This document shows positions 8,242 through 18,466 of a stretch of DNA of 52,608 bases, one piece after another. Origin of the DNA: Tyzzerella sp. (GTDB lineage Bacteria; Bacillota; Clostridia; Lachnospirales; Lachnospiraceae); assembly GCA_017465565.1 (NCBI GenBank), contig JAFTWA010000020.1:1-52608 (forward strand). Reading direction: 5' to 3'. The first letter of the stretch is position 1; each line of letters begins with the position of its first letter. Under the pieces are notes generated by a model, which saw nothing but the letters and a program-made list of their open reading frames with translations, was not told where the DNA came from and made no database searches. The position numbers and the translations under genes are program-made.

Positions 8242-10692
8242 CTAATCTGTCTGTGTCTCTATCTTCACATTCTTAAATGCAATTCCTGCCTTATATGAAC
8301 ACAAAGCAATCTGTCCACTTAAGAATGCATTTGAATCATAGTAATCCATCACAGGTGTTTCCATATCATCTACGTATACACTGATATGATTATTTTCCAT
8401 TACAACTTTGATTGTATGGTATTCACCTTTTACAAGTTCTGCACTTACAAGGTCCAATGTTTCCATACCGTAGTTATAACGATTCAGTGTAATCTGGTCA
8501 TTACGGATTGCCAAGTAATATCCCTGCAATGATTCTGCTACTTGTGATGATGTAATCGAATGATTCTTTGCACGAAGCAAGATTCCACCATCATACATAG
8601 ACGCTTCTTCTAGTAATGCCACATCTACTTCAATTGAAAAGTCTGTCATCTTATCATCGCCTGCGTAAGCAAATGCCGTATCACCGGCCTTTGTAACATG
8701 CGCTCCATCAGTGATTTTCCAGTTACCTACATAAGACCATCCTTTTTCGTTCATTTCATCCATTGCATTCTCATAAATAATTTCTGATGGATTCGTTGGC
8801 TGCATTTCAAATGTTTGAACCTGTAACTTGCCACTGCAAAGTCTGATTTTCAAGGTATGGTTTCCTGTTGTTAATGGAAATTCTCCAAGCATCAGTTTTA
8901 CATATTCTGCATCGGTATTTCCTGATTCTGGTACTGTAAATGTATAGATATCTTTTTCATCTACAATTACCTGAATCTTTGCACCTGCCGACTCAGCCGT
9001 TACAGCTCCCGATAATCCATAGTAAGACTCTTCTGTAGCATTCACTGCGTATTTCACCCAATCGTTTTCCGTATCAAGGACAAGTGCCGAAATAGCATCA
9101 TCCTCATTTTTCACAGTATTTTCTGCTTCATTCTGGCGAATACCACCTTCCACTACTTCTGCGTTCTTAATTGACCATCCACGGTTTTCACCTTTCAGAT
9201 AGTGTACTGCTGGAAATGCGGATGGAATATTTTTCACAGATTCAAAATCACTTGTTCCATATGCATCATTTGTAAATGCAATATAAGAATAAGAAGCATC
9301 TCCGTTCACACCAATTTTTCCTGCACCGATGCCGTCTGCTGACGCTTCAATTTTCTGCATGCCATCTACATAAACTTCCAGTTTATCAGCACCCTTTTCC
9401 ACACGGATTGTGTGAAGTTTTGCATGAGTCATTCCTGCAACTTCTGCAGTCTGTACTTCAGTTTCTTTACCATCTTCTACAGTAATAAGTGTTACGGCTT
9501 CATCTGGCATGCTCCAACAAACTGCTACATAATTTTTTTCGTCTTCATATGCAAACATAAATTCCATCTCACTCGTAGCTGCTGGGGTTGCGTTGTATTC
9601 AATCGTGTAGATTTCTTCAGTACTATCCTCACTTACAAAGCCAGCGTCTACACCTCTTGTTTCAAAGTCAGGACGTTCTGGCACTGTCACCTCACTGTAT
9701 GTAGGACCATTTGCAAGAAGCATTGCTCCGTTTGTTACCAGCTGGTCTACCATCATACGACGCTGTGGTCCAGATGTTGCAATCAAATTGTGGTATGCTG
9801 TATACCAAGAATCTAAGTTTGGTCCAATCACGTTAGAACTGTGTCCAAGTCCTCCAAATGTACCTTCTCCTGCTTTCAGTAACACAATATTGTTCTCAGG
9901 TAAAATGTATTCTCCCATAGGATCTTCACCCATACTGTAAGAATATCCAACACGATACCCCTCACTGGTAACCGCATTACCTGCATAAGTAAGATAAAGA
10001 ATGTCACCCCTACGGAAAAGCCCTGGACCTTCTGTCCAGCCATTCAAAGTAGCAGGAAGCGCTGTTTCAACTTCAGGAAGCATGGTTTCCTCATTCATTG
10101 GTGCAATCTGAATCATGTTGCCTCCAGCATAGAGGAAATATAACTCACCATCATCACCCACATAGAATGCACCATCGATATTGCGTCCAAAATTGTCCGT
10201 AATCGGTTTAAATGGACCTGTCGGGCTGTCACTTGCCAAGATATAGTGTCCTTTTCCTTCTGGTGACTCTGTCATATAAAAGGTTCCATTGTAATACACA
10301 ACTTCCGGTGCATATGCACCTGCCACCTCTGCTCCAGAAGCGGCAACTCCCTTATAGGTCCAGTTTACTAAGTCTTCTGACTCATAAACCTTGACTGCCG
10401 CCTCGATTCCATCACCAATTGCGGAAGATGGATACATATAGTATTTCCCATCAAATCTCATGACAAATGGGTCACCGATTCCATAGTCTCCACTGCCTGT
10501 ATATGGCGTTTGTCCCCACTGTCCTTCGATTTCGATATGGTTTTTATAGGTTTCTGTCTCAGCGAATGTATAAGTCTCTTCGCCTTCATTCAGTGCCGCT
10601 GTATAATCTGCCTTGGTTCCACATCCTGCTAAAGAGGTTGCTGCCATTAAAGCGCAGCACATTGTTGCTATTATTTTTTTATGTTTTTTCAT
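8242..10692 (-). CDS. GH43-type glycoside hydrolase lipoprotein with beta-sandwich domains
   Basis: An 816-residue lipoprotein with lipobox LAGC (Cys24), so it is tethered outside the membrane. Residues about 60-350 form a five-bladed propeller of the GH43 type. All three expected catalytic acids are visible: Asp74 (GDPFV, general base), Asp173 (NIDGAF, pKa modulator) and Glu221 (TEGPGLF, general acid). The rest consists of concanavalin-like and binding-type beta-sandwiches. GH43 enzymes are mostly alpha-L-arabinofuranosidases, arabinanases or beta-xylosidases; which one this is cannot be decided here. The start has an AGGAGGTGCGCC site. The gene is 10 bases from its upstream neighbour and 11 from the next gene, within the glycan operon. 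Confidence 0.88.
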   Translation of the reverse strand: MKKHKKIIATMCCALMAATSLAGCGTKADYTAALNEGEETYTFAETETYKNHIEIEGQWGQTPYTGSGDYGIGDPFVMRFDGKYYMYPSSAIGDGIEAAVKVYESEDLVNWTYKGVAASGAEVAGAYAPEVVYYNGTFYMTESPEGKGHYILASDSPTGPFKPITDNFGRNIDGAFYVGDDGELYFLYAGGNMIQIAPMNEETMLPEVETALPATLNGWTEGPGLFRRGDILYLTYAGNAVTSEGYRVGYSYSMGEDPMGEYILPENNIVLLKAGEGTFGGLGHSSNVIGPNLDSWYTAYHNLIATSGPQRRMMVDQLVTNGAMLLANGPTYSEVTVPERPDFETRGVDAGFVSEDSTEEIYTIEYNATPAATSEMEFMFAYEDEKNYVAVCWSMPDEAVTLITVEDGKETEVQTAEVAGMTHAKLHTIRVEKGADKLEVYVDGMQKIEASADGIGAGKIGVNGDASYSYIAFTNDAYGTSDFESVKNIPSAFPAVHYLKGENRGWSIKNAEVVEGGIRQNEAENTVKNEDDAISALVLDTENDWVKYAVNATEESYYGLSGAVTAESAGAKIQVIVDEKDIYTFTVPESGNTDAEYVKLMLGEFPLTTGNHTLKIRLCSGKLQVQTFEMQPTNPSEIIYENAMDEMNEKGWSYVGNWKITDGAHVTKAGDTAFAYAGDDKMTDFSIEVDVALLEEASMYDGGILLRAKNHSITSSQVAESLQGYYLAIRNDQITLNRYNYGMETLDLVSAELVKGEYHTIKVVMENNHISVYVDDMETPVMDYYDSNAFLSGQIALCSYKAGIAFKNVKIETQTD

Positions 10693-10702
10693 GGCGCACC
10701 TC

Positions 10703-12607
10703 CTATTCTTCTATTGATTCTTGATAATCGCTTCCGATTTGTGTTTCGGTAAAGATAGAATATAAAGCTGGTTTCTGAGGGTCTGTGCAAAGTCCGTCAT
10801 GGTACCAACGTGTTCCTTCTTCACCTTCCCAGCGCATTACCTGACCAAATGCAACACCCATTTGAGCAGGCTTTGAACCATTAAATTCAACCCATGGAAT
10901 ATAAAGTTCTATTGTATAACCAGTATCTGTTTTCTTTGTTCCAGATTGAATATTTGCACTTCCGAAATCTATGTATTTTCCATCTATACCTTTACGGAAC
11001 AACATGTTTCCTGCCGCATCAACAAGGATAGTACGGTCTTTATCATCTGGATTACCGCCATTTTTCTGATAGTCAATGTAAACTTCCACACTTGAATTTT
11101 CAAAAGGTTTCAATCCGCTTGTAACCACATTATCATCTGTTACATCGAATCCCATGTAGCATCCTTTTTCTGTCCATACCCAGCGAACCTTTACGCTAGC
11201 ACCGCTGTATAAGAATAATTTTGATTTACTCCAAAGTGCATCATCAAATGTACCATCCAGTTTCACTTCTGATGCTGGTGCTTTTCCAGTAGAACCTTCG
11301 ATGCTATTTTTTGTCATTTTGATATAGTTATCTGGTATCTGTGGGTCTGTTCCGATACCACTCCAAGATACTTCTCTGCCACCATCAGCCTTCTTCACAC
11401 CATCCCAATCTACTGAGCCGAAGCTTACTTTCATAGTTTCTGGTGCTTTTTCCATTCCAAGGTCAGCCCATGGAATAAATACTTCCACATCATAACCATT
11501 ATCTGTCTTTTGAATTCCTGCAAATGTATTGTCATTATGTGGAGCCCACACAGTTCCGTTTCCTTTCAAGACCTCAATATTTCCATCAACATCTACGCGA
11601 ACTTGTACATCATCTGTCTGCGGTGTTTTTCCACCATTGCTTAAAGTGTCAAGATATATTTCCACAGAGTCATTTAAGTACACAGCTGTGCCCTCTGCAC
11701 ACACCTTGTTATCCTTCATTTCAAAGAAGAAATATAAGCCCTCTTCTGCAAAATAGTTACTAACTACACCACGACCACCGTCTCCAAAAGCGAATATCTT
11801 ACGCCCTTCCCAGATACTGTCGTCATCTTTTCCATCCACGTTATATTTTGCGATATTTACTTTGCGCGCTTTTGCAATTTCGTTGTTATCACGATAGAAC
11901 GTATAATAGGTATCTGGATTCTGTACATCTACGCCAGAGATACCGCACCAAGATTCTCTTTGTCCATCCTTACATCCTACGGTACCAAAAGCGATGCCAT
12001 AATTCACTTCTGATTCGCCACCAAGCTGTGAATATGGGATAAACATTTCGATGGTATATCCTTTATCTTTCGTGTCATCATCCACAGTGCCGTCCACTTT
12101 TACCGCATAACTCTTAATCAGATCTGTGTCTACCCAGAGACCACCATTTCCAGTTCTGGCAAGGCTCTGCTCGTTGATATCCACAAATAATTGCAAATGA
12201 TTACTGTTTGGTTCTGCGCCTCCTTCACCAGTTTTATCCAAGTACAATTCAAAAGAAGAGTTGTCATAAACACTGGTGCTAGTTGCCCAAAGGTCTGTAT
12301 CAGAGATGACAGCACCGATATAGATACCATTTTCTCCATAGAACCCTTGTACGGTCGTAGTTGTCTTTTCATTATAAGAAACCTCTTTTAATCCCTCCCA
12401 CTGCGAGTCATCTAGTACACCATCCAGTGTCACCTCTGGTTTTGCGTAGCCGGTGTCTTCGAGGAACGGATTGTCATCTGCGGAAATTTCCGAATCTGCC
12501 GGGACGTCTTCTCCACCTAATTTGCTCACTGCAAATAGAATGATTCCCACAAGAATTACAACTACGATTCCGCCTATGAGGAGTATCTTCGTTTTCTTGT
12601 TCTTCAT
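10703..12607 (-). CDS. Membrane-anchored protein with three CBM9-like domains
   Basis: A 634-residue protein with one N-terminal membrane helix (residues about 8-28), no lipobox, and three repeated domains of about 190 residues (about 50-240, 245-435, 440-630). Each has the CBM9/DOMON-like pattern: an opening LDG.LDD..W strand, a SSFE(L/V)Y(L/I)D core strand and a closing Y.(I/V)E(M/V)(F/L)IPW segment. CBM9 modules bind the ends of polysaccharides, usually as parts of enzymes; here there is no catalytic domain, so the protein probably acts as a surface glycan receptor beside the ABC importer. It lies 15 bases after the permease gene. The binding function is inferred from the fold. Confidence 0.8.
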   Translation of the reverse strand: MKNKKTKILLIGGIVVVILVGIILFAVSKLGGEDVPADSEISADDNPFLEDTGYAKPEVTLDGVLDDSQWEGLKEVSYNEKTTTTVQGFYGENGIYIGAVISDTDLWATSTSVYDNSSFELYLDKTGEGGAEPNSNHLQLFVDINEQSLARTGNGGLWVDTDLIKSYAVKVDGTVDDDTKDKGYTIEMFIPYSQLGGESEVNYGIAFGTVGCKDGQRESWCGISGVDVQNPDTYYTFYRDNNEIAKARKVNIAKYNVDGKDDDSIWEGRKIFAFGDGGRGVVSNYFAEEGLYFFFEMKDNKVCAEGTAVYLNDSVEIYLDTLSNGGKTPQTDDVQVRVDVDGNIEVLKGNGTVWAPHNDNTFAGIQKTDNGYDVEVFIPWADLGMEKAPETMKVSFGSVDWDGVKKADGGREVSWSGIGTDPQIPDNYIKMTKNSIEGSTGKAPASEVKLDGTFDDALWSKSKLFLYSGASVKVRWVWTEKGCYMGFDVTDDNVVTSGLKPFENSSVEVYIDYQKNGGNPDDKDRTILVDAAGNMLFRKGIDGKYIDFGSANIQSGTKKTDTGYTIELYIPWVEFNGSKPAQMGVAFGQVMRWEGEEGTRWYHDGLCTDPQKPALYSIFTETQIGSDYQESIEE

Positions 12608-12622
12608 TTTCTCATCCTCCTT

Positions 12623-13480
12623 TTAACCTTTCACCCCAGAAATCACCATGGAATCCATGAAATATCTCTGGAAGCAAATAAATAATATAAGTAACGGTAC
12701 ACAGGAAATCACCGAGCCTGCCATGATCATCGGATACTCGCTGGTAGCTTCTCCCATGCTGTTTAAGAGGCGTAGTGCTAACTGTACCGTATAGTTACTT
12801 TCTGAATCCAGGTAAATCAGTGGTCCTAAGAAATCGTTCCAGATTCCCATAAACCAGAAAATTACCTGTGCTGCAATCGCCGGTCTCATGAGTGGCATGA
12901 AGATGGTAATAAATGTCTTCATCCATCCTGCCCCGTCAATTCTTGCAGCTTCTATGTACTCTCTCGGGATTCCGCTGAGGAACTGCCGAAAGAAGAACAT
13001 CATGGATATGTTTCCAAGCATGCCTGGAACAATCAGTGGAATCAGTGTGTCTACAAGTCCCATCCTGCCCCAGACTACGTACTGTGGAATGAGTGTCACA
13101 ACTCCTGGAATCATCATGGTGACGAGAAGTCCCATGAACAGAAGGTTCTTCCCTGGAATCTCCATCTTAGCAAAGGCAAAGGCTGCCAGTGCCGATACAA
13201 AGGTTCCACAGAGAATCACTGGAGCTGCAATTAATAAAGTATTTTTAATTCCCGTAAGCAGCGGGATTACATCCCATACTTCCAGATACGCCTCGAATAC
13301 GACCGGGTCTGGAATCAGCTTAATCGGAATCTGAAGCGCTGCCGTCTTCTCTTTTAACGAGGTGGATATCATCCAGATAAAAGGGAAAAGCATGGTAAGT
13401 GAGACTGCGGTCATAATTACATAAATGAAACTGTTTATGATATGCGTCTTTGTTTTCATTTTCATCTTCAACTTTTCCAC
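12623..13480 (-). CDS. ABC sugar transporter permease, MalG type
   Basis: A 285-residue inner-membrane permease with about six helices. The EAA loop that contacts the ATPase is clear (EYIEAARIDGAGW, about 175-187). It would pair with the permease encoded at 13484-14383, three bases upstream, to form the channel of a carbohydrate ABC importer of the CUT1 class. No ATPase gene accompanies them; Firmicutes commonly use one shared ATPase (MsmX type) for several such importers. Confidence 0.93.
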   Translation of the reverse strand: MEKLKMKMKTKTHIINSFIYVIMTAVSLTMLFPFIWMISTSLKEKTAALQIPIKLIPDPVVFEAYLEVWDVIPLLTGIKNTLLIAAPVILCGTFVSALAAFAFAKMEIPGKNLLFMGLLVTMMIPGVVTLIPQYVVWGRMGLVDTLIPLIVPGMLGNISMMFFFRQFLSGIPREYIEAARIDGAGWMKTFITIFMPLMRPAIAAQVIFWFMGIWNDFLGPLIYLDSESNYTVQLALRLLNSMGEATSEYPMIMAGSVISCVPLLILFICFQRYFMDSMVISGVKG

Positions 13481-13483
13481 CTC

Positions 13484-14383
13484 CTAATCCTCATATACCC
13501 AGCGGTTTGATAACTTGAACTGTATCAGTGTCACCACGAAAATCATCACTGCCACAATCCAAGAAACTGCACTGGCACCGCCCATGTCATACTCAGCGAA
13601 GCCCTTTTGCCAGAGGTAATATACAATTGTAATCGCTGAATGCTCTGGTCCTGCTCCCGTCATGATAAATTGGTCGCCGAATGCCTGAAGTCCGCCAATC
13701 ACACCTGTGATAAGTACATAGAAAGTAACCGACGATAGCATTGGAAGTGTTACATAACGGAATTTATGTAAGGAATTTCCGCCTTCCACGTCCACTACTT
13801 CGTAGTAGTCACGAGGCACATTCTGAAGTCCTGCCAGGAAGAGAATCATGGTGTTACCCACACCTCTCCACACACCCATGATGATAAGTGAGATTTTTAC
13901 CATCGCCGGGTCACCCAGCCAGTTGGGGCCCGCTTCTCCGGTGAGCTGTTGAATCACCAGATTAATCACACCGTATTCAGCGTTATAGATGAATCGCCAC
14001 AGAATGACGATTGCCATCGCGGATGTGACTGCTGGCAAATATACACTCACACGGAAAATGGTTTTCCCCGGAAGCTTGCGGTTGAGCGCCATGGCCATTA
14101 GGAGCGCTAAAAACATTCCAATTGGAATTCCAATCATTAGATAAACCGTGTTCCAGACTGATTTCCAAAAGATAGGGTCCTTCAGAATCTGGACAAAGTT
14201 CTCAAATGCAATGAAGTTCTTGGTTCCTGCTACAATATTCCAGTCTGTAAAACTCATGTACAGGGAATATCCGAGGAAAAACAGTGTGAATACCAGAAAC
14301 TGTAGGTACATTGGCGCAATGAATAACAAACCAGTCAGGTGCTCTCTCCGTTTGAAGGAGCTTACTTTTTTACGCTTTTTCAC
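13484..14383 (-). CDS. ABC sugar transporter permease, MalF/UgpA type
   Basis: A 299-residue membrane protein with six predicted helices and the EAA-type loop (DYYEVVDVEGGN, about 211-222). It is the partner of the MalG-type permease that follows it. The basic N-terminus (MKKRKKVSSFKRRE) stays in the cytoplasm. It starts 20 bases after the binding-protein gene, which together with the gene order shows one importer operon. Confidence 0.93.
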   Translation of the reverse strand: MKKRKKVSSFKRREHLTGLLFIAPMYLQFLVFTLFFLGYSLYMSFTDWNIVAGTKNFIAFENFVQILKDPIFWKSVWNTVYLMIGIPIGMFLALLMAMALNRKLPGKTIFRVSVYLPAVTSAMAIVILWRFIYNAEYGVINLVIQQLTGEAGPNWLGDPAMVKISLIIMGVWRGVGNTMILFLAGLQNVPRDYYEVVDVEGGNSLHKFRYVTLPMLSSVTFYVLITGVIGGLQAFGDQFIMTGAGPEHSAITIVYYLWQKGFAEYDMGGASAVSWIVAVMIFVVTLIQFKLSNRWVYED

Positions 14384-14403
14384 GTAAATTCCTCCCCTCT
14401 CTC

Positions 14404-15765
14404 TTATTCATTGCCGTTGAGTCTGTCCTGAAGCTCTGACTGAATCATCTTACAGAATTCAGCAGCTGTCATTTCGCCACTGTAAACCTTATTTGCTTCT
14501 GTAACAAAATAATCATGCCATGAACTATTCTTTGTATAATAAGTAGGTTTGAACTGTCCCTTTTCAGGGTTCTTTAAAATGTCAAGGAATACCTGTTTGT
14601 TAGCTGGCATTTTGTCCATTGCAAGATAATCGTTTTCTGCCATCTCGATAATGTTAGGTACTGCCTGACCGCTTTCATAGTTGATGGTCTGTGCTTCTTC
14701 ATCCATACAGAGGAATTCAGCCAATTCGTATGCAACCTGTGCTTCTTTTGATGTCGCAGATACACAAAGCGCTGCTGAACCGAGCCATGAGATTGCTTTT
14801 CCTGTCTCTTCATTTACAGGTGTTGGCATGATATCCCATTCAAAGGTAACTGATTCCCAGAAGGTTGGCTGGTCCCAAGGTCCCATCCAAGCCATACCAA
14901 CTTTTCCGTTACACCAGCGTTCAAACCAGCCACTTGCTGCTGCCTCTGATGTAGTAGGTGCCACACCGTGAACTAAAGCAAGGTCTGCTACCCATTGAAG
15001 CGCTTCCGCAAATTCTGGAGTGTCAACTGTGATCGTTTTCTTATCTTCACTTAAATAATCTGCATTGTTCGACCATACAGCAGATTCCAAGGTGTAGTTT
15101 GCTGTTCCGTATACTTTTTCCACGCCCGAACCACTGGTTAATTTCTTCGCTACATCGATGAATTCATCCAATGTCATTGGCTCTACAGGGTCAGGAAGTG
15201 CAACGCCTTTTTGCTCAAATAAAGTCTTATTGTAAACCATTGCCCATGGCCCCAAATCCTTTGGAAGACCATATAAACCGCCATCTTCTCCAACTGCTCC
15301 CGTTTCTGAATTATAGTAGTACATGTCTACTGCCTTTTCCCAAATCTTTCCGTCTTCATAGTTTTCTGATTTCGCAAGGTAGTCTGTCATGTCTAATAAT
15401 CTGTCTGCAGATGCCCATTCCACAAATTCATCCGTTGGAAGGTAGAACACATCTGGCATCTTATTTGCTGCCACATTGGAAACAAGTTTTACCATGTAAT
15501 CGTCTTCTGTACCTGGATAGTGCTGATAGTTTACTTTCACACCTGGATGTGTTTCCTCGAACTTATCAATCATCTTTGTAAAGTTCTGTTTTTCTGCAAG
15601 GGAACCCCAACCTGCAAATGTGATAACAACATCATTTCCACTCTTGCCTCCGTCACCGGAACTTCCACCGTCACCGCCACCACAGCCTGTTAACACAACT
15701 GTTGCCGTTGTTGCGATAGCTAGTAACCCTGCCATCAGTTTTTTGAATCTTTTTGTCTTTTTCAT
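14404..15765 (-). CDS. Extracellular sugar-binding lipoprotein of the ABC importer
   Basis: A 453-residue solute-binding protein of the family-1 type that feeds CUT1 sugar importers. The signal peptide ends in a lipobox (VLTGC, Cys about 28) followed by a Gly/Ser-rich linker. The mature part starts with the typical VVITFAGWG strand, followed by the KMIDKFEETHPGVKV segment of this family. It has AGGAGG upstream of its ATG and begins 12 bases after the GH2 gene. The ligand is probably an oligosaccharide released by the surface enzymes of this locus. Confidence 0.93.
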   Translation of the reverse strand: MKKTKRFKKLMAGLLAIATTATVVLTGCGGGDGGSSGDGGKSGNDVVITFAGWGSLAEKQNFTKMIDKFEETHPGVKVNYQHYPGTEDDYMVKLVSNVAANKMPDVFYLPTDEFVEWASADRLLDMTDYLAKSENYEDGKIWEKAVDMYYYNSETGAVGEDGGLYGLPKDLGPWAMVYNKTLFEQKGVALPDPVEPMTLDEFIDVAKKLTSGSGVEKVYGTANYTLESAVWSNNADYLSEDKKTITVDTPEFAEALQWVADLALVHGVAPTTSEAAASGWFERWCNGKVGMAWMGPWDQPTFWESVTFEWDIMPTPVNEETGKAISWLGSAALCVSATSKEAQVAYELAEFLCMDEEAQTINYESGQAVPNIIEMAENDYLAMDKMPANKQVFLDILKNPEKGQFKPTYYTKNSSWHDYFVTEANKVYSGEMTAAEFCKMIQSELQDRLNGNE

Positions 15766-15777
15766 CTTTTCTCCTCC

Positions 15778-17484
15778 TTATCCAAATATCTTTCTCATGG
15801 TATCTAATGGTACCTTTGGATTTCGGTCCGCATCCAATAATCCATTGGTTTCCTGCATCACATCGGTAAGCTGTGTGTAGCAGAAGCCCTGCACATTTTT
15901 GAATCCACGAACTGCTTTCATGATTTCCTGCAAATACTGAAGCATTTCCTCTTCGTTCTTCATATCCGTGCTGTATCCCCAACCTTCTGCGCTCTTCAGT
16001 TTCACGCCGCCCATTTCTGTAAGCAATATTGGAACGCCGTTGTACTCCACGCCTCTTGCATAAACGGGCTTGAAGTTCACACTTGACTTTAATACCTCAT
16101 ACACATCTGCGTATCGCTCCTTGGCATTTGCTGGTGTAATCCCATAGTCGTGGATGCCACAGAAATCGGTGGTATCTATCTGATCCCATCCATCGTTGGA
16201 AGAAACAAGTCTCGTATCATCTTCCCCTTTGATCATGTAGTAGAGGGCTCTTGCATAATTTCTCTGCTGCTCATTATCTGCAATCTCGTAAATGCCCCAG
16301 CTTTCATTCATTGGCACCCAGCTGATAATACATGGGTGATTGTAATCGCGCTGAATAAATGCGTACATTTCATCCATCAGTCTCTTTCTGGAATATGCTG
16401 TAAAGTCATACGCCGATGGCAGTTCGCCCCATACTAAGAGTCCAAGTTTATCTGCCCAGTAATAATAACGCGGGTCATCGATTTTCTGGTGCTTTCTAGC
16501 TCCGTTAAAGCCCATGGCCTTGGTTAGTTCCACATCTTTCTTAATCGCTTCGTTTGAAGGAGGTGTCATAAGACTCTCTGGCCAATACCCTTGGTCTAAC
16601 ACCAGTCTTTGATAGAGGAGATTGTTATTTAGGAAGATTTTGTCGCCTTCCTTGTGAATCTTTCGCATTCCAAAGTAAGTATCTATCTGGTCTATTTCCT
16701 TCCCATCCTCGAAAAGTGTCACTTTCACATCAATGAGATTTGGAATCTCTGGTGTCCACCAAAGTTTAAATACCGCTTCTGGACCAAACTCTTCAAAGGT
16801 AAATAAGCCTTCCGCTTTTCCTTCTTTTGGAGTAATCATAATTTCTCCAAGATCTCTGTCTCCCAGACTGAGTTCTGCCTTTAGTGAAATATTCTTTTCT
16901 TCTTTTGCTCGTATGGTTAATTTCGCACGATTTTGGTCGAATTCAGGAGTAATATGTACACTCGTAATATAGTTCTTGCCCGTAAATTCCAGCCAGACGC
17001 TCTGCCAAATTCCTGTAGTATTGGTGTAGCAGCAACCCTGTGGCTTTTGCCCCCACATTTGCTTTCCACGTGGCAGTTCTTTCGAAAAACTATCTTCTGC
17101 CTTTACCGTCACTTCATTTTCCCCTGCATGAAGATATTTTCTAATTTCAAATGCAAATGGTGTATTGCCGCCATCATGTCTGCCAACATACTCACCATTC
17201 ACCCAAACCTTTGCTGTGTAATCTACTGCTCCGAATCTTAAAAGCACTTCGCCTTCTAATTCTTCCTTCGCCACAGTAAAGGTCCTGTTATACCACACAT
17301 TTTCGTGGTATTCGTCAGTGCCGATTCCACTCATTTTTGACTGGTAACAAAACGGAACCTGTATCTCCATCGGATACTCAATCTTCCCTATATTGTCACC
17401 GTCGAATGCGAATCTCCACGCACCATTAAGTGTCTTCCAACGTCTTCTTACAAATGCTGGATTTGGAAATTCTTCTCTTCTCAT
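15778..17484 (-). CDS. Glycoside hydrolase family 2 enzyme, cytoplasmic
   Basis: A 568-residue GH2 protein with no signal peptide, so it acts on imported oligosaccharides. Domains in order: sugar-binding jelly roll (about 1-170), Ig-like domain (about 172-275) and TIM barrel (about 280-568). The acid/base is Glu394 in PMNESWG, and the likely nucleophile is Glu490 in LLTEMGG. GH2 includes beta-galactosidases, beta-glucuronidases and beta-mannosidases, and this sequence does not clearly fall in one. It starts three bases after the regulator gene, and its stop lies next to the ribosome binding site of the binding-protein gene. Confidence 0.9.
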   Translation of the reverse strand: MRREEFPNPAFVRRRWKTLNGAWRFAFDGDNIGKIEYPMEIQVPFCYQSKMSGIGTDEYHENVWYNRTFTVAKEELEGEVLLRFGAVDYTAKVWVNGEYVGRHDGGNTPFAFEIRKYLHAGENEVTVKAEDSFSKELPRGKQMWGQKPQGCCYTNTTGIWQSVWLEFTGKNYITSVHITPEFDQNRAKLTIRAKEEKNISLKAELSLGDRDLGEIMITPKEGKAEGLFTFEEFGPEAVFKLWWTPEIPNLIDVKVTLFEDGKEIDQIDTYFGMRKIHKEGDKIFLNNNLLYQRLVLDQGYWPESLMTPPSNEAIKKDVELTKAMGFNGARKHQKIDDPRYYYWADKLGLLVWGELPSAYDFTAYSRKRLMDEMYAFIQRDYNHPCIISWVPMNESWGIYEIADNEQQRNYARALYYMIKGEDDTRLVSSNDGWDQIDTTDFCGIHDYGITPANAKERYADVYEVLKSSVNFKPVYARGVEYNGVPILLTEMGGVKLKSAEGWGYSTDMKNEEEMLQYLQEIMKAVRGFKNVQGFCYTQLTDVMQETNGLLDADRNPKVPLDTMRKIFG

Positions 17485-17487
17485 CCT

Positions 17488-18435
17488 TTATTCCTCTCTT
17501 TTCATTTTGTGTTCTATTCTTACATTGATGCCCTGCTCGTAATCTCCGAACTTTTCACCAAATATATTCAGTCCACCCACGTTTTCCGCATCTGGCTTAA
17601 TACCAATACGCAATGTAAAATAATCACCTTCCTCTAAATGAAGTTCGGATATTTTTACAGATGATTTTTTATGTTCATCCATATAGACACCGTGGTCATT
17701 CACGCGGACCGTTTTAAGAAGTCCATATTGTGTGGATACATCTGACCACCACTGCGGATTCAATCTTCCTCTTCTCCCTCCAAAATCTCCTGGAGAAGTC
17801 CATGTACAAAGTTCCCTGCCATTCACCCAGAAGGTAATGTCACTCGTCCAATCATTTCGATAGTTCGATACTTCTGAACACAGTTCCATGCTAAAAACTA
17901 ATTCTGTTGGCTCCTCGTTCATCAAATAGTAGTTTGGTATCTTGTATTCCAGATATCCTTCTGCAAGCCATATAATCTGTGCATTAACTCTTTCAGGACT
18001 AAAGAAAATTCCTGGTGTATCATCGACGCCTATCATATTCTCAGCCGAAGCCATACCGCAGGTTGGTACAGCCTTACAGTCTGTAAAGCTTCCTATCGGA
18101 ATAGAAAGCTGCGTATTCGTGGTTGTAGATACGTCCTGGGGTACGGTACACTTAATCACAATCTCATCAATCTTGCGGCTGATGATTTTAGTCATACCTC
18201 TAGATGCTGGTTTTTCCTGAACGTTTACCATTCCTGCTTCTTGCAGATGCTTTACATGGAAAGCTGCATTCGATAGCGGTATCTCCAGTTTCTGGGCTAT
18301 TTCTGAAATGTTGTAACTCTGCTCATCCACGAGACGCAAAATATCTCGTCTTACCTTTGAAGACAATGCTGCCATAATCTTCTCCATAGATTCATCATCT
18401 TCTTCATGAATAGATAAACACATATATCTTGACAT
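17488..18435 (-). CDS. ArsR-type regulator with a large C-terminal beta-rich domain
   Basis: A 315-residue protein. Residues about 16-90 are a winged helix of the ArsR type (SSKVRRDILRLV, then ISEIAQKLEIPLSNAAFHVKHL). The remaining 220 residues are beta-rich, with Trp/Tyr-containing strands and no Cys/His metal site like those of classic ArsR sensors; they look like a sugar-sensing beta-sandwich. It is the first gene of the glycan operon and probably controls it, possibly binding the AGTTGT boxes around its promoter. GGGAGG precedes the ATG. The domain call for the C-terminal half is inference. Confidence 0.82.
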   Translation of the reverse strand: MSRYMCLSIHEEDDESMEKIMAALSSKVRRDILRLVDEQSYNISEIAQKLEIPLSNAAFHVKHLQEAGMVNVQEKPASRGMTKIISRKIDEIVIKCTVPQDVSTTTNTQLSIPIGSFTDCKAVPTCGMASAENMIGVDDTPGIFFSPERVNAQIIWLAEGYLEYKIPNYYLMNEEPTELVFSMELCSEVSNYRNDWTSDITFWVNGRELCTWTSPGDFGGRRGRLNPQWWSDVSTQYGLLKTVRVNDHGVYMDEHKKSSVKISELHLEEGDYFTLRIGIKPDAENVGGLNIFGEKFGDYEQGINVRIEHKMKREE

Positions 18436-18466
18436 GGTTTATATCCTCCCTTCATTTATTCCAACA

